A DNA stretch of 39,368 nucleotides from Gammaproteobacteria bacterium (GCA_018826895.1 JAHJYA010000130.1:1-39368); one strand, 5' to 3'. Shown: positions 17,286 to 27,584, counted from the stretch's first letter. Program-made: numbers and translations. Notes: generated by a model from the letters alone, not told the origin.

Positions 17286-18058
17286 CAGGCCAGCGCCGCC
17301 AGAGACTCGGGGAGAATCTGCCCACCATCAATAACCAGGCTTTGCCCGGTCAGGTAACCCGCTTCCTGGGAGGCAAAGAACAGCGCGGCATAGGCAATAT
17401 CCTCGACACTGCCCAGGCGCTTCAAAGGCACCGATGCCGCCATGCTGTCGACATAGGCCTGGCCCATGTCGAGCAGGCCTTCGGTGAGAATATTGCCCGG
17501 CAATACGGCATTGATGGTGATGTTGTCGCGAGCCAGCTCAATCGCTGCAGTGCGCATAAAGCCAAGCTGGGCCGCCTTGCTCGCACCGTAATGCGCCCAA
17601 CCGGGAAACCCGGTAACCGGCCCGGTGATGGATGAGGTCAGAATCACCCGCCCGTATTCGGCCTTGCGCAAATAGGGCAAGCAGGCCTGCACACAGAGAA
17701 AGCTGCCCTTGGCGTTGATGCCGAGAACCTGATCCCAGTCCTCGGCCGTCAATTCGTCCAGGGTGCCCGAAGGAAAGATTCCAGCATTGCTGCACAGCAC
17801 ATCAATACCGCCTTGCGCCTCGGCAACCGCGGCGACCAGCGCTCTGACCGACGCCGTATCTGCCACATCACCCGCATAGGCCTGCACCTGCAGCCCTTCG
17901 CCGCGCAAACCGGCAGCCACCGCCTCCAGCTTGTCGGCGTGTCGGGCGCTGATGGCGACCCGAGCACCCTGGCGGGCAAACACCCCGGCGATCCCCAGAC
18001 CAATACCGCTGCTGGCCCCGGTGACCAGCACACTTTTGCCGCTAAGCGAGCTAAGCAT
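17285..18058 (-). CDS. Short-chain dehydrogenase/reductase
   Basis: A 257-residue classical SDR oxidoreductase. The cofactor motif TGASSGIG is at 13-20, NAG at 91-93, Ser143 with Tyr157 and Lys161 (HYGASKAA) as the catalytic set, and PGN at the usual post-catalytic position. Residue Arg39 after strand beta-2 (ISARH) suggests NADP(H), though GDV at 63-65 is common to both cofactors. The start ATG 18058 has GGAGA 7 nt upstream. Its TGA shares the A with the ATG of the PLP enzyme, so it is the first gene of a two-gene unit and probably acts on that enzyme's aldehyde or ketone product. Confidence 0.88.
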   Translation of the reverse strand: MLSSLSGKSVLVTGASSGIGLGIAGVFARQGARVAISARHADKLEAVAAGLRGEGLQVQAYAGDVADTASVRALVAAVAEAQGGIDVLCSNAGIFPSGTLDELTAEDWDQVLGINAKGSFLCVQACLPYLRKAEYGRVILTSSITGPVTGFPGWAHYGASKAAQLGFMRTAAIELARDNITINAVLPGNILTEGLLDMGQAYVDSMAASVPLKRLGSVEDIAYAALFFASQEAGYLTGQSLVIDGGQILPESLAALA

Positions 18059-18270
18059 CACGTCATCTCCGCTAAATGGATGCACCGATGATGCTGCCGC
18101 CAGCGACCCAGGCAGTTGACCGCAGACCACAACTTCTCTGCCGGAAAATCAAATCAGCCAGCCGCCACACAAGCACTGTAGTGCGCCGTCAAATCATCGC
18201 GGCCTGCGGTCAAGCCGGGTGTACCCGCCAAGCGCATGATCGATGCATGTCTTGTTAGCTCGGAGTCGCC

Positions 18271-19281
18271 ATGCCCAGCGGAAACACGCTTGAGCGCCTG
18301 CACATTCTTGCCAGCGCTGCCATGACCCAATACCCCAGTTGCTACCAAGGGCAGTTGCAGCTGCTGTGCCTGTCGGAAAACGCCACCTACGCCATCACCT
18401 GCGCAAACGGGCGACGCTATGTGTTGCGCGTACACCGCGCGCACTATCACGCGCGTTGCGCGATCGCCAGCGAGCTGGCCTGGCTGGACGCCTTACGGGC
18501 CGAAGGCTTGCACGTACCGCAGGCGATTAGCGGCCTGGATGGGCATTGCATCCAGCAAGCTGGCGATAAGCAGACAGAGCAGCGTTGGGTGGTGCTGTTC
18601 GAGTGGATCGCAGGCACCGAGCCCGATCCGCAGCAGGCACTCGATGGCGCTTTCCGCCGGCTCGGCGCGATCACCGCGCAGTTGCATCAACATGCGCGAA
18701 ACTGGCAGCGTCCTGCCGACTTCCAGCGCCTGAGCTGGGATCACCAGAGCATGCTCGGCCCTCAGGGACACTGGGGGCCTTGGCAGGACGCGCCCTACCT
18801 GGACGAACCCGGCTGCCAGCTGATCACGGCGACCCTAAAGCAGGTGCAGCACGGCATACAAAGCTATGGCCAGGACGCGCAGCGCTTTGGCCTGATCCAC
18901 GCCGACTTGCGCCTGGCCAACCTGCTGGTAGACGGCGACCAGACCCGAGTCATCGACTTCGATGATTGCGGCTTCGGCTGGTACATGCATGACCTGGCAG
19001 CGGCCCTGAGCTTTCATGAACACCACCGCGATGCCGCGCACTGGATAGACAACTGGCTGCACGGCTATGCCAGCATCGCCCAGCCCGACGCGCTTGACCT
19101 GCAGATGTTACCGACCCTGATTATCCAGCGCCGCCTGCAATTGCTGGCCTGGACCGGCAGCCATCGTGGTACGCCGACCGTGGAAGGGCTGGGCAGTGCT
19201 TGGGTCGACTGGACCCTGAAGCTGTGTCGCGACTACCTGCAGGGCCGAGGCGTCGGCAGCCACCTGCACACCGGAAGCTGA
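18271..19281 (+). CDS. APH-fold small-molecule kinase
   Basis: A 336-residue phosphotransferase of the APH/choline kinase/homoserine kinase II fold. The Brenner-type motif LIHADLRLANLL places catalytic Asp212 (HAD at 210-212), and IDFDD at 228-232 gives the metal-binding Asp229. The N-lobe (RYVLRVHR) carries a nucleotide-pocket basic residue. Resembles SrkA/YihE-like or hydroxylysine-kinase-like enzymes more than antibiotic kinases. It is divergent from the SDR/PLP unit, with a 212-bp shared promoter gap. Pairing of such kinases with class III PLP phospho-lyases is known in bacteria and animals. The substrate is not evident. Confidence 0.85.
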   Translation: MPSGNTLERLHILASAAMTQYPSCYQGQLQLLCLSENATYAITCANGRRYVLRVHRAHYHARCAIASELAWLDALRAEGLHVPQAISGLDGHCIQQAGDKQTEQRWVVLFEWIAGTEPDPQQALDGAFRRLGAITAQLHQHARNWQRPADFQRLSWDHQSMLGPQGHWGPWQDAPYLDEPGCQLITATLKQVQHGIQSYGQDAQRFGLIHADLRLANLLVDGDQTRVIDFDDCGFGWYMHDLAAALSFHEHHRDAAHWIDNWLHGYASIAQPDALDLQMLPTLIIQRRLQLLAWTGSHRGTPTVEGLGSAWVDWTLKLCRDYLQGRGVGSHLHTGS

Positions 19282-19429
19282 CGCGCCGCTTCAGTGCACA
19301 GACCGGGTTTCCAGCCCATAGCCGAGCAAGCGCTCACCTTGCTGCGCAGGCACAGCCCCAGCGCAGCCGCGCTGGGCGCTTGGTACGAGAGTTGCTGTCG
19401 TACCTGAACCCACTGCTCAGGAGCGCCGC

Positions 19430-20464
19430 GTGAATAATTCATCACCCAGCACTGCGGGCGTACTGGCCAGCGCCGCCAGTGGCCTGGTCGAGTTCATTGC
19501 CCTGCAAGGCGGGGACGCCGAACGCATCCTTGGCCATAGCGGCATCGACCCCGAGCAGTTGCGCACGCCGACGCTCCAGCTCGATCTCGGCCAGTACTGC
19601 ACGGTGTTCGAGGTGGCGGCGCGACAAACCGGCAATGACAACTTCGGCCTGCGCTTTGGCCAACAATTCAAACCGGATTCCCTCGGCCTGCTCGGCTATG
19701 TTGGCCTCTGCTCGGCCAACCTGGGCCAGGCGCTGCACAACGTCGTGCGCATGTTTCCCTACCATCAGCAGGGCAGCATCCTGCAACTGATCGAGCGGGA
19801 CGACTATTGCCGACTGGACTACCAGGTCCAGCATGGCGCCATCGCCCACAAACGCCAAGATGCCGAGCTGTCCCTGGGCATGTTCAACAATCTGATGCGC
19901 CAGGCCCTGGGCCCGAGCTGGGCACCGGAACAGGTGCTGTTCGAGCATGCGCCACCGCAGGCCTGGCATGAGCACTGCAAAAGTTTCGATGCCCCGGTGT
20001 TGTTCAACCAGTCCCGCAACGCGCTGGTTTTCCCGCGGCGCCTGCTGGATACGCCCATGCCTGGCCGCGACCCGAAACTTCTGGCGCTAATGCTCGAGGC
20101 CATGCCCCAACTGAGCCACCCGCACGACGCCCGCCGCAACCTCACGGATGAGGTACAACGCCTGCTGCGTGAGCACCTGGGGAACGGGCTTGTCAGCCTT
20201 GAGGGTATCGCCGAATACTTGAGACTACCGGCCTGGACCCTGCAACGGCGCCTGGCGGACCAAGGCACCAGCTTCAGCGAGCTGCTCGACCAGGTTCGTC
20301 AGCAATTGGCCACCTACTACCTGCAGCAGAGTGACCTGGCCATTTCCGAACTGGCCCTGCAGCTCGGCTACTCGGAAATCAGCGCCTTCTCCCGGGCCTT
20401 CCGCCGCTGGTTTTCCATCAGCCCCCAACAGTGGCGCCAGCATCAGGGCCTCAGTCGTCAGTGA
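19430..20464 (+). CDS. AraC-family transcriptional regulator
   Basis: A 344-residue regulator. The N-terminal ligand-binding part is the Arabinose_bd type (PF12625-like) seen in OruR-like and ArgR-like regulators (GLRFGQQFKPDSLGLLGYVG), and the C-terminal double HTH carries YLRLPAWTLQRRLADQG and ISELALQLGYSEISAFSRAFRRW. The start is GTG at 19430 with CAGGAG upstream. Located 148 bp after the kinase, it probably controls the kinase/SDR/PLP cassette. The last 14 bp overlap the end of the convergent mrp gene. Confidence 0.9.
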   Translation: MNNSSPSTAGVLASAASGLVEFIALQGGDAERILGHSGIDPEQLRTPTLQLDLGQYCTVFEVAARQTGNDNFGLRFGQQFKPDSLGLLGYVGLCSANLGQALHNVVRMFPYHQQGSILQLIERDDYCRLDYQVQHGAIAHKRQDAELSLGMFNNLMRQALGPSWAPEQVLFEHAPPQAWHEHCKSFDAPVLFNQSRNALVFPRRLLDTPMPGRDPKLLALMLEAMPQLSHPHDARRNLTDEVQRLLREHLGNGLVSLEGIAEYLRLPAWTLQRRLADQGTSFSELLDQVRQQLATYYLQQSDLAISELALQLGYSEISAFSRAFRRWFSISPQQWRQHQGLSRQ

Positions 20465-21545
20465 TCTCGATGCTCGGCATGCCAGCGGCCAACTGCGCAC
20501 CCTGGGCAATCCGCGCGCCCACGCAGCGGGCGGTTTCCTGATAGAGCATGGCGATCTGGCTTTCTGGATCAGCGATGGTGGTGGGCTTGCCGCCATCGGA
20601 CTGCATGCGAATGGCCATCGACAAGGGCAGTGACGCCAGCAGATCAACGCCGAACTGCGCCGCCAGCTTCTCGCCACCGCCTTCGCCGAACAGGTGCTCG
20701 GCGTGGCCGCAGTTCGAGCAGATATGTACGGCCATGTTCTCCACGACGCCCAGCACCGGGATATGAACCTTGCGGAACATCTCCACGCCTTTCTTCGCAT
20801 CCAGCAGCGCCAGGTCCTGCGGCGTGGTGACGATCACCGCGCCGGCCACTGGTACTTTCTGCGCCAAGGTCAGCTGGATGTCGCCCGTGCCTGGCGGCAT
20901 ATCAACCACCAGATAATCCAGATCATCCCAGGCGGTCTGGGTTATGAGCTGCAGCAACGCACCGGAGACCATCGGCCCGCGCCACACCACCGGGGTGTTT
21001 TCGTCGGTGAGAAAGGCCATGGACATCACCTGTACGTCATGGGCCTCCAGCGGCACAAACCACTTCTGATCGCGCACCTCGGGCCGCGTACCTTCAGGGA
21101 TACCAAACATGATGCCCTGGCTCGGCCCATAGATATCCGCATCGAGAATACCAACCTTGGCGCCTTCACGAGCCAACGCCAGGGCCAGGTTGGCCGCGGT
21201 GGTCGACTTGCCCACGCCGCCCTTGCCCGAGGCCACGGCAATCACGTTTTTCACATTGGCCAACGCCGGCACCTGGGCCTGAGCCTTGTGCGCCTCGATC
21301 ACGCAATCGACCTGCACCTGCGCGCGGTCCACGCCATCGAGGTTTTCCAGGGCCATCTGCAGCATCTGCGCCCAGCCACTCTTGAACAGACCCGCGGCAT
21401 AGCCTAGCTCCAAGCGCACCTTGACCTGGCCACCCTGGATATCCACCTCACGCAGGCAACCGGCGCTGACCGGGTCCTGATTCAGATGTGGGTCGGTATA
21501 TTGCGACAGGGCAGCTTCGACTGCGGCGCGGGTAACGGCACTCAT
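20451..21545 (-). CDS. apbC: Iron-sulfur cluster carrier protein Mrp/ApbC
   Basis: A 364-residue P-loop NTPase that assembles and hands over [4Fe-4S] clusters. It has an N-terminal MIP18-like (DUF59) domain at 1-90, the deviant Walker A GKGGVGKS at 107-114, VDMPPGTGD at 214-222 and the cluster-binding CSNC with Cys276 and Cys279. Length matches ApbC. GGAG precedes the ATG. It is divergent from metG across 171 bp. PAO1 has the same neighbour pair (PA3481-PA3482, from memory). An iron-sulfur role fits the nearby Rnf complex and Nth. Confidence 0.96.
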   Translation of the reverse strand: MSAVTRAAVEAALSQYTDPHLNQDPVSAGCLREVDIQGGQVKVRLELGYAAGLFKSGWAQMLQMALENLDGVDRAQVQVDCVIEAHKAQAQVPALANVKNVIAVASGKGGVGKSTTAANLALALAREGAKVGILDADIYGPSQGIMFGIPEGTRPEVRDQKWFVPLEAHDVQVMSMAFLTDENTPVVWRGPMVSGALLQLITQTAWDDLDYLVVDMPPGTGDIQLTLAQKVPVAGAVIVTTPQDLALLDAKKGVEMFRKVHIPVLGVVENMAVHICSNCGHAEHLFGEGGGEKLAAQFGVDLLASLPLSMAIRMQSDGGKPTTIADPESQIAMLYQETARCVGARIAQGAQLAAGMPSIEITDD

Positions 21546-21588
21546 GGTGGGCTCCGAAAGGCTGATTCAAGCAGGCCGGCATCATAGC

Positions 21589-21672
21589 AGCAGCGGCAAG
21601 CCACAGGCTGCAAGTGAGGACACCCGGCAATGGCTCGTGCTTGCCGCTGGTGGCTTGCCGCTTGCCGCTGCT
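21589..21672. repeat. Alternative inverted repeats in the apbC/metG gap
   Basis: A left segment (AGCAGCGGCAAGCCAC at 21589-21604) can pair with two overlapping segments on the right. GTGGCTTGCCGC (21650-21661) pairs with its 3' part, and CTTGCCGCTGCT (21661-21672) pairs with its 5' part. Each stem has 12 perfect pairs. CTTGCCG units recur three times. It resembles short pseudomonad intergenic repeats and lies 45 bp before metG. Confidence 0.6.
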
Positions 21673-21716
21673 TTATAGTTACCGGCTTCCCTGAGTTACC
21701 AGTGCAGCCGATTCCC

Positions 21717-23759
21717 ATGAGCGAAGCCCGCAAGATTCTCGTCACCAGTGCCCTGCCCTACGCCAACGGTTCAATCCACCTTGGCCACATGCTCGAGTAC
21801 ATCCAGACTGACATGTGGGTGCGCTTCCAGAAGCTGCGCGGCAACCAGGCGATCTACGTCTGCGCCGACGACGCCCATGGCTCGGCGATCATGTTGCGCG
21901 CCGAGAAGGAAGGCATCACCCCGGAACAGCTGATCGCCAATGTGCAGGCCGAACACACCGCCGACTTTGCCGATTTCGGGGTCAACTTCGACAACTACCA
22001 TTCCACCCACTCGGATGAGAACCGCGAGCTGTCGGCGGCCATCTACCTGAAGCTGCGTGACGCCGGGCATATCGCCACCCGCTCGGTGACCCAGTACTTC
22101 GACCCCGAGAAGGGCATGTTCCTCGCCGACCGCTTTATCAAGGGCACCTGCCCGAAATGCGCGGCAGAGGACCAGTACGGCGACAACTGCGAGAAATGCG
22201 GTGCCACCTACGAGCCGACCGAGCTGAAAAACCCGCGTTCGGCGATTTCCGGCGCGGTGCCGGAGCTGCGCGACTCCAAGCACTTCTTCTTCAAGCTGCC
22301 GGACTTCGAGGCCATGCTGAAAAGCTGGACCCGCGGCGGCGCACTGCAAGACGCGGTGGCCAACAAGATTGCCGAATGGCTGGATGCCGGCCTGCAGGAA
22401 TGGGATATCAGCCGCGATGCACCCTACTTCGGCTTCGAGATCCCCGACGAGCCGGGCAAGTACTTCTACGTCTGGCTGGACGCCCCCATCGGCTATATGG
22501 CCAGCTTCAAGAACCTCTGTTCCAAGCGCCCGGAGCTGGACTTCGACGCGTTCTGGAATAAGGATTCGACCGCCGAGCTGTACCACTTTATCGGCAAGGA
22601 CATCGTCAACTTCCACGCCCTGTTCTGGCCGGCGATGCTTGAAGGCGCAGGCCTGCGCAAGCCGACCGCAGTGGCCGTACACGGCTACCTGACGGTCAAC
22701 GGGCAGAAGATGTCCAAGTCACGCGGCACCTTTATCAAGGCGCGCACCTACCTGGATCACCTGAATCCCGAGTACCTGCGCTACTACTACGCGGCCAAGC
22801 TCGGCCGTGGCGTGGATGACCTGGACCTGAACCTCGAAGACTTCGTGCAGAAGGTCAACTCGGACCTGGTCGGCAAAGTGGTGAATATCGCCAGCCGTTG
22901 CGCCGGTTTTATCCACAAAGGCAACAACGGCCTGCTGGTGGCCGGTAATGCCGCGCCCGAGCTGACCGATGCGTTCACCGCCGCCGCGCCAAGCATCGCC
23001 GAAGCCTACGAGGCTCGCGACTTTGCCCGCGCCATGCGCGAGATCATGGCCCTGGCCGACCGCGCCAACGCCTGGATCGCCGACAAAGCGCCCTGGTCGC
23101 TGAACAAGGTCGAAGGCAAGCAGGACGAAGTGCAGGCCATCTGCGCCCTGGGCGTGAACCTGTTCCGCCAGCTGGTGATCTTCCTCAAGCCCGTGCTGCC
23201 CAAACTGGCCAGCGATGCCGAGGCGTTCCTCAATGTCGCGCCGCTGACCTGGGACGACCATAAAACGCTGCTGGCAGACCACCCGCTAAACCCGTTCAGC
23301 GCCCTGCTGACCCGTATCGAGCCTGCGAAGATCGACGCCATGATCGAAGCCTCCAAAGAAGACCTGGCCGCCAGCGAAGCCGCCCCAGCAGCAACCGGCA
23401 ACGGCGAGCTGACGAAAGACCCATTGGCCACCGAGATCGCCTTCGACGCCTTTGCTGCGGTCGACCTGCGCATCGCCCTGATCGAGAAGTGCGAGTTCGT
23501 TGAAGGCGCCGACAAGCTGCTGCGCCTGACCCTGGATATCGGCGATGCCAAACGCAACGTGTTCAGCGGCATCAAGAGCGCCTACCCAGACCCAAGCAAG
23601 CTGGAAGGCCGCCTGACCCTGTACGTGGCCAATCTGGCCGCGCGCAAGATGAAGTTCGGCATCAGCGAAGGTATGGTCCTGGCGGCCGGCCCTGGCGGTG
23701 AAGAAATCTACCTGCTCAGCCCCGATAGCGGCGCCAAGCCGGGTCAGCGGGTCAAGTAA
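21717..23759 (+). CDS. metG: Methionyl-tRNA synthetase
   Basis: A 680-residue class I aminoacyl-tRNA synthetase. HIGH variant HLGH at 21-24, zinc knuckle Cys145, Cys148, Cys158 and Cys161, KMSKS at 331-335, anticodon-binding helical domain, an Ala/Glu linker near 545-565 and a C-terminal tRNA-binding EMAP/Trbp domain ([15 protein letters not shown] onward) that promotes dimerisation. The ATG at 21717 is chosen over in-frame upstream codons because [18 protein letters not shown] is the usual N-terminus and the upstream part holds the inverted repeats. Confidence 0.98.
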   Translation: MSEARKILVTSALPYANGSIHLGHMLEYIQTDMWVRFQKLRGNQAIYVCADDAHGSAIMLRAEKEGITPEQLIANVQAEHTADFADFGVNFDNYHSTHSDENRELSAAIYLKLRDAGHIATRSVTQYFDPEKGMFLADRFIKGTCPKCAAEDQYGDNCEKCGATYEPTELKNPRSAISGAVPELRDSKHFFFKLPDFEAMLKSWTRGGALQDAVANKIAEWLDAGLQEWDISRDAPYFGFEIPDEPGKYFYVWLDAPIGYMASFKNLCSKRPELDFDAFWNKDSTAELYHFIGKDIVNFHALFWPAMLEGAGLRKPTAVAVHGYLTVNGQKMSKSRGTFIKARTYLDHLNPEYLRYYYAAKLGRGVDDLDLNLEDFVQKVNSDLVGKVVNIASRCAGFIHKGNNGLLVAGNAAPELTDAFTAAAPSIAEAYEARDFARAMREIMALADRANAWIADKAPWSLNKVEGKQDEVQAICALGVNLFRQLVIFLKPVLPKLASDAEAFLNVAPLTWDDHKTLLADHPLNPFSALLTRIEPAKIDAMIEASKEDLAASEAAPAATGNGELTKDPLATEIAFDAFAAVDLRIALIEKCEFVEGADKLLRLTLDIGDAKRNVFSGIKSAYPDPSKLEGRLTLYVANLAARKMKFGISEGMVLAAGPGGEEIYLLSPDSGAKPGQRVK

Positions 23760-23772
23760 AGCTGCGACCCAA

Positions 23773-23852
23773 TAGCGCAGCCTCTCTGATCAGGCTGCGC
23801 TAGCCTTATGGCAGTAACTCAGGAAGGCTGATCCAGCTTGTATGGCTGGATC
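23773..23852 (+). terminator. Two hairpins between metG and rnfA
   Basis: TAGCGCAGCC/GGCTGCGCTA (23773-23782 with 23793-23802) is a 10-bp stem just past the metG stop. GATCCAGC/GCTGGATC (23830-23837 with 23845-23852) is a second. Neither has a T-run, so termination is uncertain; the first may be a Rho-assisted terminator or an RNA-stabilising end. Confidence 0.5.
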
Positions 23853-23914
23853 GGCTTACCGATAATAGCCACCCTTTTCCTGCGGCCTTTGCCCGTCCAT
23901 CCATGGAACCCGCA

Positions 23915-24499
23915 ATGACCGAACTCGCCCTGATCATGGTAAGCGCCATCCTGGTCAACAACTTCGTGTTGGTGCAGTTCCTTGGCCTGTGCCCGTTCAT
24001 GGGCGTCTCGAAGAAGATCGAGACAGCCATCGGCCTGTCCCTGGCCACGACCTTCGTCCTGACCCTGGCGGCAATGTGCAGTTACCTGGTGCAGCAGTAC
24101 ATTCTGCGCCCGCTGGATATCGAGTTCCTGCGCACCATCAGCTTTATCCTGGTGATCGCCGTGGTGGTGCAGTTCACCGAAATGATAGTCAACAAGACCA
24201 GCCCGCTACTGTACCGCGTACTGGGCATCTTCCTGCCGCTGATCACCACCAACTGCATCGTCCTCGGCGTGGCCCTGCTCAACGCCAACAAGGCCGAGTT
24301 CACCTTTATCACCGCCACGGCCAACGGCTTTGCCGCCGGCCTGGGGTTTTCCCTGGTGCTGGTGCTGTTCGCCGCCATGCGTGAGCGTATCGCTATCGCC
24401 GACGTGCCCAAGTCCTTCCAGGGCGCCGCCATCGGCATGATCACCGCTGGCCTGATGTCCCTGGCGTTTATGGGCTTTACCGGGCTGATCAAGCTATGA
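23915..24499 (+). CDS. rnfA: Rnf electron transport complex subunit A
   Basis: A 194-residue inner-membrane protein with six predicted helices, a core subunit of the Rnf/Rsx complex, which couples electron transfer between ferredoxin and NAD to ion movement and in gammaproteobacteria also helps reset SoxR. The conserved start is [24 protein letters not shown] followed by [11 protein letters not shown]. The ATG at 23915 gives the family N-terminus; the ATG at 23903 would add four residues. It overlaps rnfB by 4 bp. First gene of rnfABCDGE-nth. Confidence 0.97.
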   Translation: MTELALIMVSAILVNNFVLVQFLGLCPFMGVSKKIETAIGLSLATTFVLTLAAMCSYLVQQYILRPLDIEFLRTISFILVIAVVVQFTEMIVNKTSPLLYRVLGIFLPLITTNCIVLGVALLNANKAEFTFITATANGFAAGLGFSLVLVLFAAMRERIAIADVPKSFQGAAIGMITAGLMSLAFMGFTGLIKL

Positions 24500-25071
24500 G
24501 CCTGGTGTTGATTGCCGTACTCGCCCTGCTCGGCCTGTGCCTGGTGTGCGGCGCCATTCTCGGGTTTGCTGCGGTGCGCTTCAAAGTCGAAGGCGACCCC
24601 ATAGCCGAGCAGATCAACGCCCTGCTGCCACAGACCCAGTGCGGCCAATGCGGTTACCCGGGCTGCAAGCCCTACGCCGAGGCGATCGCCGGCGGCGACA
24701 AGATCAACAAGTGCCCACCCGGCGGCGAAGCCACCATCCAGGCCCTGGCCGATCTGCTCGATGTCGAAGCCGAGCCCCTGGACGCCGTCGAAGGCGAAAA
24801 GCCGCAGATGGTCGCCTATATCCGTGAAGCCGAGTGCATCGGCTGCACCAAGTGCATTCAGGCCTGCCCGGTGGACGCCATCCTCGGTGCGGCCAAGCAG
24901 ATGCACACGGTGATCGTCTCCGAATGCACCGGCTGCGACCTGTGCGTCGAGCCCTGCCCGGTGGACTGCATCGACATGATCGAAGTAGGCAGCAACGTGC
25001 AAAGCTGGAAGTGGGAAAAGCCCCTGGCACCCGGCCAGTTGATCGCCAGCGACCGGGAGCAGGCCGCATGA
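24496..25071 (+). CDS. rnfB: Rnf complex ferredoxin-like subunit B
   Basis: A 191-residue protein. An N-terminal membrane helix is followed by a 4Fe-4S domain with the CGQCGYPGC motif and later Cys (KCPPGG), then two ferredoxin-type [4Fe-4S] motifs ([12 protein letters not shown] and [12 protein letters not shown]). It passes electrons into the membrane part of the Rnf complex. It overlaps rnfA and rnfC by 4 bp each (ATGA), consistent with coupled translation. Confidence 0.97.
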   Translation: MSLVLIAVLALLGLCLVCGAILGFAAVRFKVEGDPIAEQINALLPQTQCGQCGYPGCKPYAEAIAGGDKINKCPPGGEATIQALADLLDVEAEPLDAVEGEKPQMVAYIREAECIGCTKCIQACPVDAILGAAKQMHTVIVSECTGCDLCVEPCPVDCIDMIEVGSNVQSWKWEKPLAPGQLIASDREQAA

Positions 25072-27530
25072 ATGCACCGGTCACCATCTGGGATATCCCC
25101 GGCGGCATTCATCCGGCCGAACGAAAAGAACTCTCTAACCATGCGCCGATTGAGCCCGCGCCCGTGCCTAAGCGCCTGGTGCTGCCGCTCAATCAGCATA
25201 TTGGCGCGCCGGCCGAGCCGGTGGTCAGCGTGGGCGAGTATGTGCTCAAGGGCCAACTGATCGCCGCCGCCACCGGCGTGGTCAGCGCCCCCGTGCATGC
25301 ACCGACCTCCGGCACGGTCAGCTTTATCGGCGCCCAGCCCTACCCGCATGTCTCGGGCATGCTGATGCCGGCCATCGTCATCGACAGCGACGGCTTGGAC
25401 CAATGGTGCCCGCTGACGCCCTGCCCCGATTACCGCGCGCTGGAAGGCAGCGTCCTGGTCGAGCGTATTCGCCAGGCCGGCATCAGTGGCCTGGGCGGCG
25501 CGGGCTTTCCGACCGCGGTCAAGCTCAACGCCCGGCCGACGCAGAAGATCCACACGCTGATCATCAACGGCACCGAGTGCGAGCCCTATATCACCGCTGA
25601 TGACCTGCTGATGCGCGAGCGCGCCGACGCGCTGGTCTCAGGCATCGACGTGCTCGCCCACCTGATACAGCCCGAACAGGTGCTGATCGGTATCGAGGAC
25701 AACAAACCCGAGGCCATTGCCGCCGTGCAGGCCGCCGTGGGCGAGCGCCCCTTTGCCGTGCGCGTGTTCCCCACCAAATACCCGTCGGGGGGGGAAAAGC
25801 AGCTGATCCAGATTCTCACCGGCGTCGAAGTGCCCAGCGGTGGGCTGCCCGCCGACATTGGCATGCTCTGCCAGAACGTCGGCACCTGCGTGGCCATCCA
25901 TGACGCCGTACTGCTCGGCAAGCCGCTGATTTCGCGCGTCACCACCCTGACCGGCGAAGCACTGGCACGCCCCGGCAACGTCGAAGCGCTGATCGGCACA
26001 CCGGTGGGCGAGCTGCTGGCCTTCGCCGGGCTGGACCAGGCCAAGCTGAATCGCCTGATCATGGGCGGGCCGATGATGGGCTTTACCCTGCCGTCGCTCG
26101 ATGTGCCGCTGATCAAGACCAGCAACTGCCTGCTGGCCTCGACCAGCGCCGAACTACCGCCACCGCCGGCGGCGATGCCGTGTATCCGCTGCGGCGAGTG
26201 CGCCGAAGCCTGCCCGGCCAGCCTGTTGCCGCAGCAGCTGCATTTTTTCGCCCTCGGCCAGGAGCACGAACAGCTCAAGGCGCACAACCTGTTCGACTGC
26301 ATCGAGTGCGGCGCCTGCGCCTATGTCTGCCCGTCGAGCATCCCGCTGGTGCAGTACTACCGCGCGGCCAAGGCAGAGATCCGCGACCTGGAGCACAAGC
26401 AACTTAAGGCCGAGCACTCCAAGCAACGCTTCGAGCAGCGTCAGGAGCGCCTGCGCCGCGCTGAAGAGCAGAAAGAAGCAGAACGCCTGGCCCGCGCCGA
26501 GCGCGCCGCCCAGGCCAAGGCCGCGCAAGCCGAGGCAGCACCAGCCGCCGTTACAGCGCCTGCCGACGAGGCGCTGAAAAAGCTCAAGATCGCCGCCAGC
26601 ATGGCCCAGGTCGCCCTGAAAAAGGCCGAGAAACAACTGGCCACCCACGACACCGCCGAGCTGCAGGCCCAGGTCGCCGAGCTGCGCAGCGCCGCCGAGG
26701 CCGCGCAACAGGCCTTGGAGGCCGCACAGGCCACAGCACCTGCACCCGCCGCCAAACCCGCCGGCGACGACGCGCTGAAAAAGGCCAAGATCGACGCCGC
26801 CATGCTTAAGGCCCAGCTGCGTAAGCTGGAAAAACTCGAAGCCCCTGACGCCGACCAGCAGGCCGAGTTGGCCCGCCTGCGCCAGCAGCTGGAAGACGCT
26901 GAGAAAGTCCTCGCCAGCCTGCAAGAGCAGGCCCCAGCACCCGCCGCCAAACCTGCCGGCGACGACGCACTGAAAAAGGCCAAGATCGACGCTGCCATGC
27001 TCAAGGCCCAACTGCGCAAACTGGAAAAGCTCGAAGCCCCTGACGCCGACCAGCAGGCCGAGCTGACAAGCCTGCGCCAGCAACTCGAAGACGCCGAGAA
27101 AGTCCTCACCAACTTGCAAGACCAAGCCCCCGCAGCCACGGCCAAGCCCGCCGGCGACGAGGCGCTGAAAAAAGCCAAGATCGAGCTGGCGCTAAAACGT
27201 GCCGAGTTGAAGAAAGCCGAAAAGGCCGCTGCCGACGAGGCCAGTCTGCAGCCGCTGCGCGATGCCCTGGCAAGCGCCGAGCAGGCGCTGCATTCCGCCG
27301 AAGCGGCCTCGGACAAACCGGCACCGGAGCTGGTACGCCGCGAACGGCCAGGCGTGGACGACGACCTGAAAGCCCTGAAGACCGAAGTCGCCTTCGCCCG
27401 CGCCGACCTGCGCAAGCTGGAGCGTGATGAGCAGGCAGCGCCCGACGCGCTAGAGCAGGCCCGTCAGCGCCTGGCCAACGCCGAAGCGCAATTGGCCGAG
27501 CACAGCAACACCCAGGCCCCCATCAGCTAA
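25068..27530 (+). CDS. rnfC: Rnf complex NADH-binding subunit C with long repeat tail
   Basis: An 820-residue peripheral subunit. Residues 1-365 carry the NuoF/Nqo1-like flavin and NADH domain ([21 protein letters not shown], and [14 protein letters not shown]). Two 4Fe-4S motifs follow: Cys372/375/378/382 and Cys411/414/417/421. From about 440 to the end it is a charged Ala/Lys/Glu coiled-coil tail with repeats (see the repeat entry). Basic RnfC is about 450-500 residues; long tails are usual in gammaproteobacteria but vary in length. The start at 25068 overlaps the rnfB stop by 3 bp. Confidence 0.96.
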   Translation: MNAPVTIWDIPGGIHPAERKELSNHAPIEPAPVPKRLVLPLNQHIGAPAEPVVSVGEYVLKGQLIAAATGVVSAPVHAPTSGTVSFIGAQPYPHVSGMLMPAIVIDSDGLDQWCPLTPCPDYRALEGSVLVERIRQAGISGLGGAGFPTAVKLNARPTQKIHTLIINGTECEPYITADDLLMRERADALVSGIDVLAHLIQPEQVLIGIEDNKPEAIAAVQAAVGERPFAVRVFPTKYPSGGEKQLIQILTGVEVPSGGLPADIGMLCQNVGTCVAIHDAVLLGKPLISRVTTLTGEALARPGNVEALIGTPVGELLAFAGLDQAKLNRLIMGGPMMGFTLPSLDVPLIKTSNCLLASTSAELPPPPAAMPCIRCGECAEACPASLLPQQLHFFALGQEHEQLKAHNLFDCIECGACAYVCPSSIPLVQYYRAAKAEIRDLEHKQLKAEHSKQRFEQRQERLRRAEEQKEAERLARAERAAQAKAAQAEAAPAAVTAPADEALKKLKIAASMAQVALKKAEKQLATHDTAELQAQVAELRSAAEAAQQALEAAQATAPAPAAKPAGDDALKKAKIDAAMLKAQLRKLEKLEAPDADQQAELARLRQQLEDAEKVLASLQEQAPAPAAKPAGDDALKKAKIDAAMLKAQLRKLEKLEAPDADQQAELTSLRQQLEDAEKVLTNLQDQAPAATAKPAGDEALKKAKIELALKRAELKKAEKAAADEASLQPLRDALASAEQALHSAEAASDKPAPELVRRERPGVDDDLKALKTEVAFARADLRKLERDEQAAPDALEQARQRLANAEAQLAEHSNTQAPIS
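26742..27320 (+). repeat. 195-bp tandem repeat in the rnfC tail
   Basis: Two nearly identical 65-codon units begin at 26742 and 26937, and a more diverged third begins at 27132. Each starts near [16 protein letters not shown] and contains [18 protein letters not shown]. Weaker, older copies of the same coiled-coil unit lie before (from about 26541, [11 protein letters not shown]) and after (from about 27340). The near identity of units 1 and 2 suggests recent duplication by slippage or unequal recombination. Confidence 0.92.
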
Positions 27531-27584
27531 TGCAGCCCGTGCCGCGCGAACGCGGCGCGGACGATACCCACAACCGGAGCGTCA

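Noticed and set aside
21771..22682. 303-codon frame antisense to metG
   Set aside because: Shadow of the synthetase frame.
26742..27320. Possible CRISPR-like direct repeats
   Set aside because: Period 195 bp, in frame and coding, with diverging units; it is a protein repeat.
26154..27415. Two long minus-strand frames with leucine- or alanine-rich repeats
   Set aside because: They are reverse translations of the rnfC repeat tail; the repetition comes from the real gene.
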